NCBI GenBank assembly: GCA_964465945.1
Contig: CAYXMM010000012.1
Span: forward strand, 1-64,000
DNA from: JAJRPT01 sp964465945
Lineage (GTDB): Bacteria > Bacteroidota > Ignavibacteria > Kapaibacteriales > UBA2268
Direction of reading: 5' to 3'
DNA: 64,000 nucleotides
Part shown: in pieces, positions 25,084-33,796 of the stretch
Numbering within the stretch: position 1 is the first letter of the stretch
How the letters are laid out: the number at the start of each line of letters is the position of its first letter
Translations under genes and position numbers: made by a program
The notes under the pieces: generated by a model
The model's database searches: none
What the model was told of the DNA's origin: nothing
The model's input: the letters and a program-made list of their open reading frames with translations, nothing else

Positions 25084-25998
25084 GAATGGTGTGAAAACAA
25101 AGTTTACATAAGGAGCAGCAAATGGAGCAGTAAAAAAGACTAAGCCGAAATCAGCAGAGTATTTTGAGTTAAATAGACGAAAGCCCAAAAGAACACCAGT
25201 ATTTGATGGCTTAGTGAAATCTGAATTCCAAAGTTCGCACATAATATTAACTCCTCGCCAGTCCCAAAATTGATCTTCTAAGCCAAGTCCAATTCCGAAA
25301 GTGCCATCACTATACGCTCCATCAAAAGAACCAAGTTGCCCAAAATGGAAAGTATATAAATCTTCACCCGAATTTTTGAAAAATAGATTCGCAGTTAATT
25401 TAGATGTTTGTCCCTTAAATGTTGCATTTACGAAATAGTGTCGAAGTTTATTAGCATCATTTATCCAAGATAAGTTAGCACCTGCACTCATAAATAAAGC
25501 ACCTTTATATTCACCTTCATCAGTTTCAAATGTTTTATTTAGGAATGTACCTTTTAAATTTAAAACTGAAACTTGGTTATCGCTACCAATATATGGGACA
25601 AAGGTTCTTCCTGCTGTAACCGAGAAATAGTCTGTTATTCCAAAGCCACCATATAAAAATGCTAATTCAAAAATTCCAATAAAATAATCATCTTTGATTG
25701 GCTCAGCAGTTGGCATTAGAATGTGGCGATGATTATGTCGATAATATCTTTCTTTTAGGCGAATATCTGCAATTTCAAATAAATAAATTGGAGCAATTCC
25801 GAAACTTGTTTGAAATTTGACACCTCTGCCAAGCTCAGCCGATTCTATTTCTTCAACAAATTTGCCAGTTAGTAAGTCGCCATTAGTTAACCTTACGATA
25901 TATTCTTTTGTGTTAAATTTAATATTTTTAGGTAACTCTTCCATTGCAAATAATTGACTTGCAAGAAGAAATATTATGGAAATAATTAGAGTTCTCAT
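25081..25998 (-). CDS. Exported outer-membrane-like protein of unknown function
   Basis: The 305-residue protein has a signal peptide (RTLIISIIFLLASQLFA). Residues 30-75 (YIVRLTNGDLLTGKFVEE and FGIAPIYLFEIADI) resemble a small beta domain that often begins proteins of this type. From about residue 95 on there are alternating strands (GIFELAFLYGGFGITDYF, GTFGIGLGLEDQF), ending in an aromatic YVNFVFTPF, as in outer-membrane barrels. No named family is recognised. It follows rlmN by 8 bases and is probably its operon partner by position only. Confidence 0.65.
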   Translation of the reverse strand: MRTLIISIIFLLASQLFAMEELPKNIKFNTKEYIVRLTNGDLLTGKFVEEIESAELGRGVKFQTSFGIAPIYLFEIADIRLKERYYRHNHRHILMPTAEPIKDDYFIGIFELAFLYGGFGITDYFSVTAGRTFVPYIGSDNQVSVLNLKGTFLNKTFETDEGEYKGALFMSAGANLSWINDANKLRHYFVNATFKGQTSKLTANLFFKNSGEDLYTFHFGQLGSFDGAYSDGTFGIGLGLEDQFWDWRGVNIMCELWNSDFTKPSNTGVLLGFRLFNSKYSADFGLVFFTAPFAAPYVNFVFTPF

Positions 25999-26006
25999 AT
26001 CAGTTC

Positions 26007-27077
26007 TTATTTTTCAGATAAAGCTAATTGTCCGCAAGCAGCATCAATATCGCTTCCAAAAGTATCACGAATTGTTACCACACCACCATAATTACGAATT
26101 TGTGTAGAAAATCTTTGAATTTCTGCTGAACTTGTTGGTTTTAACTCTGCAGAAATTCCTTGCGGATTAGTAAAAGATATATCATTAAAAGGAATTAAAT
26201 TAATTCGAGAAGGCACTCTTTTGCAGATTTTCGCAAGACGCTTAGCATCGTCTTCAGTATCGTTTAGATTTTGAAAAGGGATATATTCGTAAGTTATTGG
26301 CAGTTTTGTTTTGCGATAATAATATTCAATAGCGTCCATTAATTCGGATATATTTGATTTTTGATTTAATGGAACAATTTTATCCCTAACTCCATTTGTC
26401 GTTGCATGTAAAGAAAGAGCAAGTTTCACTGGTTTTTCAAATTCAGCTAACTTATATATTTTAGGAATTACGCCGGAAGTCGAAACAGTAATCTTTTTTC
26501 TTGATATTTTTGGTATTTTTATATCTGATAAAATTTTAATTGAATTTTTAACATTTTTAAAATTAAGGAGTGGCTCGCCCATTCCCATAAAGACTATATT
26601 TGTTATTTTTTCATTCAGTTCTGATTCAACAACTAATATTTGAGAAACGATTTCATGAGTTTCAAGATTTCGCATTAAGCCGAGAGTTCCCGTAGCACAG
26701 AATTTACAATCAAGTCCGCAGCCAACTTGACTTGAAACGCAAAGAGTTGTTCGCTCGGGTTTGTCATCTTCATCGGTTATCCATGGCATATAAACAGCTT
26801 CTATTTTGTTGCCATCGTGAAGAGTAAAAAGAAACTTAACTGAGCCATCGATTGAGATAAACTTTTTGAAGTCCTTGAATGAATTAAATTCAAATTTCTC
26901 GTTGAGGGTTTCTTTTATTTCAGAGGTGATAAGTTTCATTGAGTCAAACGAAGTCGCTCCTGAAAAGTAAATTTGTCTGAAAATTTGTTCTGCTCTGAAT
27001 TTAGAAATGTTATTGTCGTTACAAAACTCTTCAATTTCTTTGAACGTAAGTGATTTAATATTTTCTTTATTATTCAT
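26007..27077 (-). CDS. rlmN: 23S rRNA A2503 / tRNA A37 C2-methyltransferase
   Basis: The 356-residue radical-SAM enzyme has the cluster motif CGLDCKFCATG near residue 120, the SAM-binding GMGEPLLNFKNV near residue 165, LALSLHATT near residue 220, and the C-terminal catalytic cysteine in DAACGQLA near residue 348. RlmN methylates C2 of A2503 in 23S rRNA and A37 of some tRNAs by a ping-pong mechanism with two cysteines. Length is normal. It is followed 8 bases later by the exported protein gene. Confidence 0.97.
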   Translation of the reverse strand: MNNKENIKSLTFKEIEEFCNDNNISKFRAEQIFRQIYFSGATSFDSMKLITSEIKETLNEKFEFNSFKDFKKFISIDGSVKFLFTLHDGNKIEAVYMPWITDEDDKPERTTLCVSSQVGCGLDCKFCATGTLGLMRNLETHEIVSQILVVESELNEKITNIVFMGMGEPLLNFKNVKNSIKILSDIKIPKISRKKITVSTSGVIPKIYKLAEFEKPVKLALSLHATTNGVRDKIVPLNQKSNISELMDAIEYYYRKTKLPITYEYIPFQNLNDTEDDAKRLAKICKRVPSRINLIPFNDISFTNPQGISAELKPTSSAEIQRFSTQIRNYGGVVTIRDTFGSDIDAACGQLALSEK

Positions 27078-27097
27078 AATTTACATTTTATTTTTTA

Positions 27098-27105
27098 CAA
27101 AATTA
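27098..27105 (-). promoter_or_regulatory. -7 element TAATTTTG of rlmN
   Basis: The minus-strand TAATTTTG, a TAnnTTTG match, is 20 bases before the rlmN start. No clear -33 element. Confidence 0.4.
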
Positions 27106-27159
27106 AGCAATTATTAAATTATAGGGCATTTTTATATTCAAGTTGTTTAATAATATATT

Positions 27160-27167
27160 TATTTTTG
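27160..27167 (+). promoter_or_regulatory. -7 element TATTTTTG of the RlmI-like gene
   Basis: TATTTTTG is 19 bases before the ATG at 27187. Together with the rlmN element it makes a compact divergent promoter region of about 110 bases. Confidence 0.4.
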
Positions 27168-27186
27168 TTTATTTTATAGTTGAATA

Positions 27187-28371
27187 ATGAATAAAATTGC
27201 AATAAAATTAAAGCCAGCAGCAGAAAGAAAAGTAAAAATGGGACATCCTTGGGTCTTTGAAGAAAGTATCACTAAGCAATCAAAAGAAGCAAAAACAGGT
27301 GATTTATGTATCATTTTTGACAGTGCCAAGAATCAATTTTTAGCGATGGGGTTGTTTGATGAGGATTCACCAATTAAAATTAAATTATTTCAATTTCATA
27401 AACAAGTTAAATTTGATGATAATTTTATATTAAATAATTTGAATAAAGCATATTATAAAAGAGAGAAATATTTTGATGATAGTTTTAACGCTTATCGTTT
27501 AATTTATGGTGAAAGTGATAATTTTCCATCTTTGGTAATTGATGTATATAATAAAAGTGCGGTTATTAAAATCTATAGTTTAATTTGGGCTAATTACTTA
27601 AAATTAATTTCTGAGTATATTTTTAATCTACTTGATTTAGATTGTGTTATATTGCGGCTTTCTCGAAACATTGAAATAAAAGCAAAACAGATTGATTTAT
27701 TTAATGGCAAAATATTAAAAGGTGAGTTAAAAAATAATAATATTGTATTTAAAGAAAATGGGTTGCTATTCAATGCTAATATTGTTAGTGGGCACAAAAC
27801 AGGATATTTCTTAGACCAACGAGCTAATCGCAGAAGAGTTGGTGAGATTGCAAAAGGAAAAAGCGTTTTAGATGTTTTTTCATATAATGGTGGGTTTACA
27901 ATAAACGCTTTGTGTAAAGATGCAAAGTCAGTAACAAGTATTGATATAAATGAGCATGCTTTAAAAAGTATTGAAGATAATTTAAAATTAAATAAATATA
28001 ATGGAAAATTTAATTTTATTTGTGGTGATGCTTTTGTGAAAATGGAAGAACTGATTAAAAATAAAACTTCCTTTGATATTGTAGTTATTGACCCACCCGC
28101 ATTTGCAAAAAGCGAAAGAGAAATAGAAACAGCAAAGAAACAATATTCGCGATTGGCGAGTTTAGGATCTAAATTAGTAAATAAAGATGGATACTTAATT
28201 TTGGCATCATGCTCTTCAAGAATTAATTCTGATGAATTTTTTGATATTAATAAAATCGCTTTAAAAAATATTAAATATGAATTAATCATCACGAGTTTTC
28301 ATGATTTTGACCACCCTGCTGAATTAGAGGAAATGAAATATTTAAAATGTGGATTTTATAAATTTTTTTAA
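27187..28371 (+). CDS. Class I rRNA (cytosine-C5) methyltransferase, RlmI-like
   Basis: The 394-residue protein has an N-terminal PUA domain (KLKPAAERKVKMGHPWVFEE at residues 7-26), a middle EEHEE-like domain, and a Rossmann methyltransferase domain from about residue 200. Motifs are GYFLDQRANRRRV near 206, DVFSYNGGFTINAL near 230 (SAM loop), VTSIDINEHAL and VVIDPPAFAKSERE near 302 (motif IV, DPPAF). The order and the DPPAF motif are those of RlmI, which makes m5C1962 in E. coli 23S rRNA. Divergent from rlmN. Exact target base not proven. Confidence 0.9.
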   Translation: MNKIAIKLKPAAERKVKMGHPWVFEESITKQSKEAKTGDLCIIFDSAKNQFLAMGLFDEDSPIKIKLFQFHKQVKFDDNFILNNLNKAYYKREKYFDDSFNAYRLIYGESDNFPSLVIDVYNKSAVIKIYSLIWANYLKLISEYIFNLLDLDCVILRLSRNIEIKAKQIDLFNGKILKGELKNNNIVFKENGLLFNANIVSGHKTGYFLDQRANRRRVGEIAKGKSVLDVFSYNGGFTINALCKDAKSVTSIDINEHALKSIEDNLKLNKYNGKFNFICGDAFVKMEELIKNKTSFDIVVIDPPAFAKSEREIETAKKQYSRLASLGSKLVNKDGYLILASCSSRINSDEFFDINKIALKNIKYELIITSFHDFDHPAELEEMKYLKCGFYKFF

Positions 28372-28383
28372 TAATATTTTTAA

Positions 28384-29559
28384 CTATTTTACTTTAATAG
28401 CATTAATTGGATCTAACTTAATTGAAATATAAGCAGGAATTAAGGTAGCAAAAAGAGTCAACGAAATTGAAACCAAAAGAATTAATATTATATTTAATGG
28501 AATTATTTTAACGGGCAAGGTGCTTAAAAAATAAATATCACTCGGTAATTTAATTATTCCAAAATATTGTTGAACTAATAGCAGTATAATAGCACTTCCA
28601 GAGCCAATTATTGTACCTTTTAATCCCAATTTAATTCCATAACTTGTAAAGAATAATAAAATGTCATTTTTATTCATTCCCATTGCTCTTAGAATACCGA
28701 TGCTTTTAAATTTCTTTACGATTAAAATTAAAAGTGTGCTAATAATTACAAAACTTGAAACGAGGGTAATAAGTCCTAACACAATGGGTATAGGTTGCTT
28801 TTGGACTTCTATCCAAACGAACTTTTCCTGATGAATATCTTCTGTTGATTTAACTAAGAAAGGAAATCCTAAAAGATATTCAAATTTATTTTGATATGCT
28901 TTGGAATATTCTTTTTTTGTGTCTATCGCTATTGAAGTTATTATATCTGAATCGTTGTAAAATATTTTTTTTGCTGAACTTAGAGGTATAAAAGCAATAT
29001 TTTTATCATAATCCGAAAAACCAGTATTAAATGTATTTGTTACAACAAATTTATGAATAGAATAATTAAAATAATTATTTTCATCTGGGAAATTCAATAA
29101 AGCAAGTTCGTTATTTTTATTTAATAATTCTTTTTTCAAATAATCTGAAATAATTATTGAATTATTACTTTGAAAATTAATATTAAATTTATTTTTAACA
29201 TAATTATTTGTTACGGCTTTAATATATATTGGCTTTAAGCCATTGCTTGATTTTAATATAGTATATCTTTCAATTATAGGATAAATTATTGCAGTTTCAT
29301 CGTTATTATTAATTATTTTGATAATCTTATCATTTAATTGAAAATTTGAATTATTATATGTTGAAATATGGTATCTTGAGTCGAACTTATAAGCTAAACT
29401 GTGGATAGTTTCATCGAAACCTTCTAATAATGAAAGCGATATTGTTAGAGCAAAAGTTCCAAGAATTAATGAGAACAATGAGAATCTTGAAGCAAATTTA
29501 ATTATACCTTTATCAATATTGCTTTGAAATAATTTATTCAAAAACATTAAATTTTTCAT
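28384..29559 (-). CDS. ABC transporter permease, LolC/LolE-FtsX type
   Basis: The 391-residue membrane protein has one helix near residues 26-48 (FSLILGTFALTISLSLLEGFD), a large periplasmic domain (about 50-260), and three helices at the C-terminus (about 262-285, 312-335 and 355-380). This is the topology of MacB/LolC/FtsX permeases. LolCDE-type transporters release lipoproteins to the outer membrane; related systems do not transport but transmit force. It starts on the last base of the kinase stop (29559). The only ABC ATPase in the operon is of the MalK type rather than a LolD/MacB type, which is unusual. Confidence 0.85.
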   Translation of the reverse strand: MKNLMFLNKLFQSNIDKGIIKFASRFSLFSLILGTFALTISLSLLEGFDETIHSLAYKFDSRYHISTYNNSNFQLNDKIIKIINNNDETAIIYPIIERYTILKSSNGLKPIYIKAVTNNYVKNKFNINFQSNNSIIISDYLKKELLNKNNELALLNFPDENNYFNYSIHKFVVTNTFNTGFSDYDKNIAFIPLSSAKKIFYNDSDIITSIAIDTKKEYSKAYQNKFEYLLGFPFLVKSTEDIHQEKFVWIEVQKQPIPIVLGLITLVSSFVIISTLLILIVKKFKSIGILRAMGMNKNDILLFFTSYGIKLGLKGTIIGSGSAIILLLVQQYFGIIKLPSDIYFLSTLPVKIIPLNIILILLVSISLTLFATLIPAYISIKLDPINAIKVK

Positions 29560-31649
29560 TATTCTATATATTTGTTAAAAGATAGACTAAAAGTTGTGCC
29601 TTTACCTTGCTCTGATTTGACTTCGATTTCACCTTTATTTATGTCAACAAATTCTTTACATAAGATTAATCCAAGTCCTGTACCTTTTTCTTTTTGCGTT
29701 CCAAGAGTAGAGTAATTAGAAGCAATACTGAAGATTTGTGATAGTTTGTCCTCAGGAATGCCTACACCATTATCTTCAATATTAATTTTAATTTTATTCC
29801 CGATTGTTTCGGAATTAATAATAATTTTTCCATTCTCAGGAGTAAATTTAATTGCATTTGACACTAAGTTTCTAATTATAGTATCAAACATTTTTCTATC
29901 TGCAAAAATATAACATCTTACTATATCATTTATTTGTAATTTGATATTTTTGTTACGTAAATTAGACTGAAATAATTCGTTTATTTTTAAAATACTTTCT
30001 TCTAATTGAATTGAACCCGGATTGTATGGAATTTGTCCAGTAGATGCTCTTGCCCATTCGAGTAAGTTTTCTAAAAGTTCTTTTAAACTAATACTTGCAC
30101 TATTAATTTCACCAATTTTATTAATTAATTTTTCTTTATCAAATTTATCATAATATTGAATTAAAAGCTCGCTAGTCATCATTATTCCAGCGATTGGGTT
30201 TTTTAAATCATGTGCTATAATTGACAAAAACTTATCTTTAGTAGCGTTCAAATCTCTTAATTCATACTCTTGTTTTGAAAGGAAATGATTAATTTCTTCA
30301 ATGTCAGAATTTCGCTTAATTAACTCTTTATTTAATAATTCAAGTTCTTCCCTTTGATTTTCAATTTCTTCATTTTTATATTTTAATAATTCATTTTGTT
30401 TTCTTTGTTTTCTTGATCTTCTAAATAAATAAATTGCAATAATCAAAATTACAAATCCAATAAAAGATGAAATTGTGAATACAATTATCCCTTTTTGTTT
30501 TTCAAGTTCGGCTTTATTAATTGTTAATTCTAATTCCCTTTCTTTTTTATCTGCTTCATATTTTACTAAAGCGTCGCTTATAGCGTGTTCACTGGAAGCA
30601 TGCATGATTTTATCTTTTATTTCAACATATTTTTTTTGATACAAGAATGCAGATTTAAAATCATTCATACTTTCATATAATTTTAATAAAGTATAATAAT
30701 AATCAAGTTTAAAATTATCGTTTGCCAATGAATTTACAAATTCCTCCATATTTTTTAAATAATTGTGAGCATTTGAGTATAATTTTAATTGTAAATATAT
30801 TTTTGCAACTTTTAGTTCTATATTATTTTCAATCACTTTGTTTTTTAATTGCTTAGCAATTGGAATAGCATCAATAGCAGTTTCAAGAGCATTATCATAA
30901 TCATTTTTATAAGAATATAAATTAATAAGCTCTATGTAATTATTAGCAATTAATTCTTTATTATTTATTTTTAATAATAAATCTTGATTTTTTAATAAAT
31001 ATTTTTCTGCTTTATTAATATTTTTTAAAGCGAGATAAGTTTTAGATAGAAATAAATTTGCCTCAAAAACTAAAGTAGTTTTATTCTTTGCAATTTCTGA
31101 ATTTAAAATTTCTAATAAATAATTTTCTGAATCAGCATAGTTCCCTGATGCAATGCTAACCTTAGCGAGCATTAATTGAAAATAAGTTTTTAATTCAGAA
31201 TCTGCTTGTTCTTCACTGAATTTAAGTCCTAATAAATCATACTCTATTGCTTGATTATAATCCCCCATTAAATAATATAACTCACCAAATAACAAATAGT
31301 ATTTAGCAAGATTTTTAACAATTGTTGAGCGTTCAGCAAATTGAAATGCTTTAAAGTTATATTCTATTGCTAAATCGTATTCTCCTTTTTCCTTATATAA
31401 ATTTGCTAATAAATAATAGAAATCAAATTTTAAATCATTATTTATTTTACTATTAATTTTAAGTTTATTTTCAATTTCTAATAATAATAATTCATTTTCA
31501 ACTAAACTATCGGATAAAAGTGTATGATAATTATTGTTAATAATTTTTAATTGATTAGCTAAATTACTTTCTTTTTTTAGTTCATTTTTAATCGAATCTA
31601 CTTGACCAGAAAATAGAAATATATTTAATATTATTATAAATAATATCAA
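29559..31649 (-). CDS. TPR-containing sensor histidine kinase
   Basis: The 696-residue protein has a short N-terminal hydrophobic segment (signal or anchor), then TPR repeats over about residues 50-350 (for example YDLAIEYNFKAFQFAE and YNQAIEYDLLGLKFSE). A single transmembrane helix follows near 385-405, then a coiled coil. The kinase part has the H box FLSIIAHDLKNPIAG near residue 478, the N box NLVSNAIKFTP, G1 DNGVGIP and G2 GTGLGL. It thus probably senses through periplasmic TPRs and autophosphorylates in the cytoplasm. No receiver protein is next to it. It overlaps the ATPase gene by 4 bases and the permease by 1, so all three are translationally coupled. Confidence 0.9.
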   Translation of the reverse strand: MILFIIILNIFLFSGQVDSIKNELKKESNLANQLKIINNNYHTLLSDSLVENELLLLEIENKLKINSKINNDLKFDFYYLLANLYKEKGEYDLAIEYNFKAFQFAERSTIVKNLAKYYLLFGELYYLMGDYNQAIEYDLLGLKFSEEQADSELKTYFQLMLAKVSIASGNYADSENYLLEILNSEIAKNKTTLVFEANLFLSKTYLALKNINKAEKYLLKNQDLLLKINNKELIANNYIELINLYSYKNDYDNALETAIDAIPIAKQLKNKVIENNIELKVAKIYLQLKLYSNAHNYLKNMEEFVNSLANDNFKLDYYYTLLKLYESMNDFKSAFLYQKKYVEIKDKIMHASSEHAISDALVKYEADKKERELELTINKAELEKQKGIIVFTISSFIGFVILIIAIYLFRRSRKQRKQNELLKYKNEEIENQREELELLNKELIKRNSDIEEINHFLSKQEYELRDLNATKDKFLSIIAHDLKNPIAGIMMTSELLIQYYDKFDKEKLINKIGEINSASISLKELLENLLEWARASTGQIPYNPGSIQLEESILKINELFQSNLRNKNIKLQINDIVRCYIFADRKMFDTIIRNLVSNAIKFTPENGKIIINSETIGNKIKINIEDNGVGIPEDKLSQIFSIASNYSTLGTQKEKGTGLGLILCKEFVDINKGEIEVKSEQGKGTTFSLSFNKYIE

Positions 31650-32677
31650 TTAATTCTCCTTTCTTCTATATCAAACAAAAAATAATTATTAAATTCTAAA
31701 TAAAATGTATTATCATAAGTAGCATTTAACTCAAAGTTACTCTTCACTTTTATACTATCAGTATTATATTTAAAATAATAAACCCATTCATTTCCATGAT
31801 ATTCAAACTTATCAAATTTAACTTCAATCGAATTAAGTGTTTTCTCTAATTTAACTATTATATTTTCAGGTCTTATACAAATATATTCAGTTTGGGGGTA
31901 ATTCTTTCTAATTTTAACTAACATTTCCTTAGTCTCAGAAGAGTTAATTTTAATTTTATTAATTTTAGGTGTACCAATAAATTCTGCGGCAAATAAATTA
32001 CTTGGATTATTGTAAATGTTTTTTGGTGAGTCAAATTGCATAATTTGACCTTTATTTATTATCGCAATTTTATCTGCCATAGTCATTGCTTCAACTTGGT
32101 CGTGAGTAACGTAAACAGAACTTTTTCCAGATTTTCTATGAATATTGACAATTTCTTCACGCATCGTTTGTCTAAGTTTTGCGTCTAAATTTGAAAGCGG
32201 TTCATCAAATAAAAATAAATCGGGTGCTTTTATAATTGCTCTCCCTAATGCAACACGTTGTCTCTGACCTCCGGATAATTCTTTTGGCTTTCTATGCAAA
32301 TATTCGTCAATTTCTAATAATTTAGCTACTTGTTTTACTTTCGTATTAATTGTTTTCTTATCAATTTTTTGTATTTGCAGAGGAAAAGCGATATTTTCAA
32401 ATACGCTAAGATGAGGATAAAGGGCATAGTTCTGGAATACCATTCCAATTCCTCGTTCAGATGGTTTTTTCTTACTAACATCTTCCCCATTAATATAAAT
32501 ATTTCCACCTTGATATTCTTCCAAACCTGCAATAACTCTAAGCAAAGTAGATTTTCCACAACCAGAAGGTCCTACTAACGCAAGAAACTCTCCATCGTTG
32601 ATCGACAATGAGATATTATCAACGGCTTTAACTCCATTTTCATAAGTTTTTGAGATGTTTTCTAAATTTAAACTCAC
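31646..32677 (-). CDS. ABC transporter ATPase, MalK/UgpC type
   Basis: The 343-residue protein has Walker A GPSGCGKSTLLR near residue 38, the Q-loop VFQNYALYPHLSV, the signature LSGGQRQRVALGRA near residue 135, Walker B LFLFDEPLSNLD and the switch histidine in VTHDQ. From about residue 240 a C-terminal TOBE-like regulatory domain follows, as in ATPases of sugar importers. No substrate-binding protein or MalFG-type permease is present. The gene heads an operon with the kinase and a LolC-like permease. It may energise that permease or serve other importers as a shared ATPase. Confidence 0.9.
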   Translation of the reverse strand: MSLNLENISKTYENGVKAVDNISLSINDGEFLALVGPSGCGKSTLLRVIAGLEEYQGGNIYINGEDVSKKKPSERGIGMVFQNYALYPHLSVFENIAFPLQIQKIDKKTINTKVKQVAKLLEIDEYLHRKPKELSGGQRQRVALGRAIIKAPDLFLFDEPLSNLDAKLRQTMREEIVNIHRKSGKSSVYVTHDQVEAMTMADKIAIINKGQIMQFDSPKNIYNNPSNLFAAEFIGTPKINKIKINSSETKEMLVKIRKNYPQTEYICIRPENIIVKLEKTLNSIEVKFDKFEYHGNEWVYYFKYNTDSIKVKSNFELNATYDNTFYLEFNNYFLFDIEERRIN

Positions 32678-32752
32678 AAAGATTTTAATTTATAAGAAAA
32701 TATTGGTAATTTTATTTTTTAAAATTCAAAATTACTTAATATTTATCTCAGA

Positions 32753-33796
32753 ATGAAATATTTAGCAATTCTTATAATGACATTTTTTGTGATTTCTTGC
32801 GAAGAGGAAGTAGCAAAAAATGACCCAATTGAGACAAAAATAACAAAATTGTCCTCTAATGAGTATTTTTTAGGTGATACTATTTCTATAGAGGGCGAAG
32901 ATTTTGGGACTCTTAGTTCTGATGTAATGTTGTTTTTTGTTGGAAATTCAGACACAATTTTTATTACACCTTATTATAAAAATATTACCGAATGGTCGCC
33001 AACTAAAATTAAATTTATCAATGATTTAGATTTCGAAGCTAATTTTGTTTATGTTGGGTTTAATGGAAAACCTTATGATTCAATTCCAATTAAAAATTAT
33101 CTTTACCCAAAAGTTGAAGTTGTAGAAATTGCTTCAGGAACTTATTTGCAAGGTAATGCTGATGGTTTTTCAGACGAACGAATAACAAGAAATGTTACAA
33201 TATCAAAGACTCTCTTAGTTGCAAGATATGAATTAAGCCAAAGATTATGGGCTTTTGTATATAATTACAATAATTCACCTCGCGTTAATGATAATTTGCC
33301 TATTTCAAATGTTACTTGGAATGAAGCAATACTTTATTGTAATGAACTTTCAAAAATGTATGGCTTGGATACTTGCTATATCAAGGAAGATAATCAATAT
33401 AATTTCAATTTAGTAGCAAAAGGTTGGCGATTACCAACGGAAGCTGAATGGGAGTACTTAGCAAATATTTCAAATGTTGAAGCAACGCAACTATCTCAAT
33501 TTGCTTGGTATAATGATAATTCTGGTTATAACGCAAAAATCCTCGGAACGAAAAGGATTGACCAAGCAGGGTTATATGATTTATTTGGGAATGTTTGGGA
33601 GTGGTGCTATGATGACTATACTTCCGAGTATGCATCTGACGATACAATTGACCCTATAAATATTAAATCTAATTCGAGAAAAGTAAGAAGAGGTGGCAGT
33701 TATCAAAGCGGTGAATTATATTGTCGTAAATCAAATAGAACAACTGCTAATAATTCTATAGTTTCTACGGGTATTAGATTGGTGAGAAATAAATAA
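32753..33796 (+). CDS. Lipoprotein with IPT/TIG-like and FGE-sulfatase domains
   Basis: The 347-residue protein has a lipoprotein signal (KYLAILIMTFFVISC, lipid cysteine at residue 16). Residues 30-115 look like an IPT/TIG immunoglobulin-like domain (ITKLSSNEYFLGDTISIEG, then WSPTKIKF). From about residue 122 a formylglycine-generating-enzyme (SUMF1) type domain follows: GTYLQGNADG, YELSQRLWAFVY, WRLPTEAEWEYLA, GNVWEWCYDDY, VRRGGSY, GIRLVRN. The copper-binding cysteine pair of true FGE is not evident, so it is more likely a structural or binding relative like GldJ/GldK of the gliding and T9SS machinery. The stop and the next start share one base (TAATG). Confidence 0.85.
   Translation: MKYLAILIMTFFVISCEEEVAKNDPIETKITKLSSNEYFLGDTISIEGEDFGTLSSDVMLFFVGNSDTIFITPYYKNITEWSPTKIKFINDLDFEANFVYVGFNGKPYDSIPIKNYLYPKVEVVEIASGTYLQGNADGFSDERITRNVTISKTLLVARYELSQRLWAFVYNYNNSPRVNDNLPISNVTWNEAILYCNELSKMYGLDTCYIKEDNQYNFNLVAKGWRLPTEAEWEYLANISNVEATQLSQFAWYNDNSGYNAKILGTKRIDQAGLYDLFGNVWEWCYDDYTSEYASDDTIDPINIKSNSRKVRRGGSYQSGELYCRKSNRTTANNSIVSTGIRLVRNK

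Noticed and set aside
27594..28292. A 232-residue open frame antisense to the RlmI-like gene
   Set aside because: The opposite strand has clear methyltransferase motifs over the same interval. The antisense frame shows no motif and is a product of low G+C codon usage.
33405..33659. Open frames overlapping the FGE-domain gene in other frames
   Set aside because: The FGE-sulfatase motifs in the main frame fully explain the interval.
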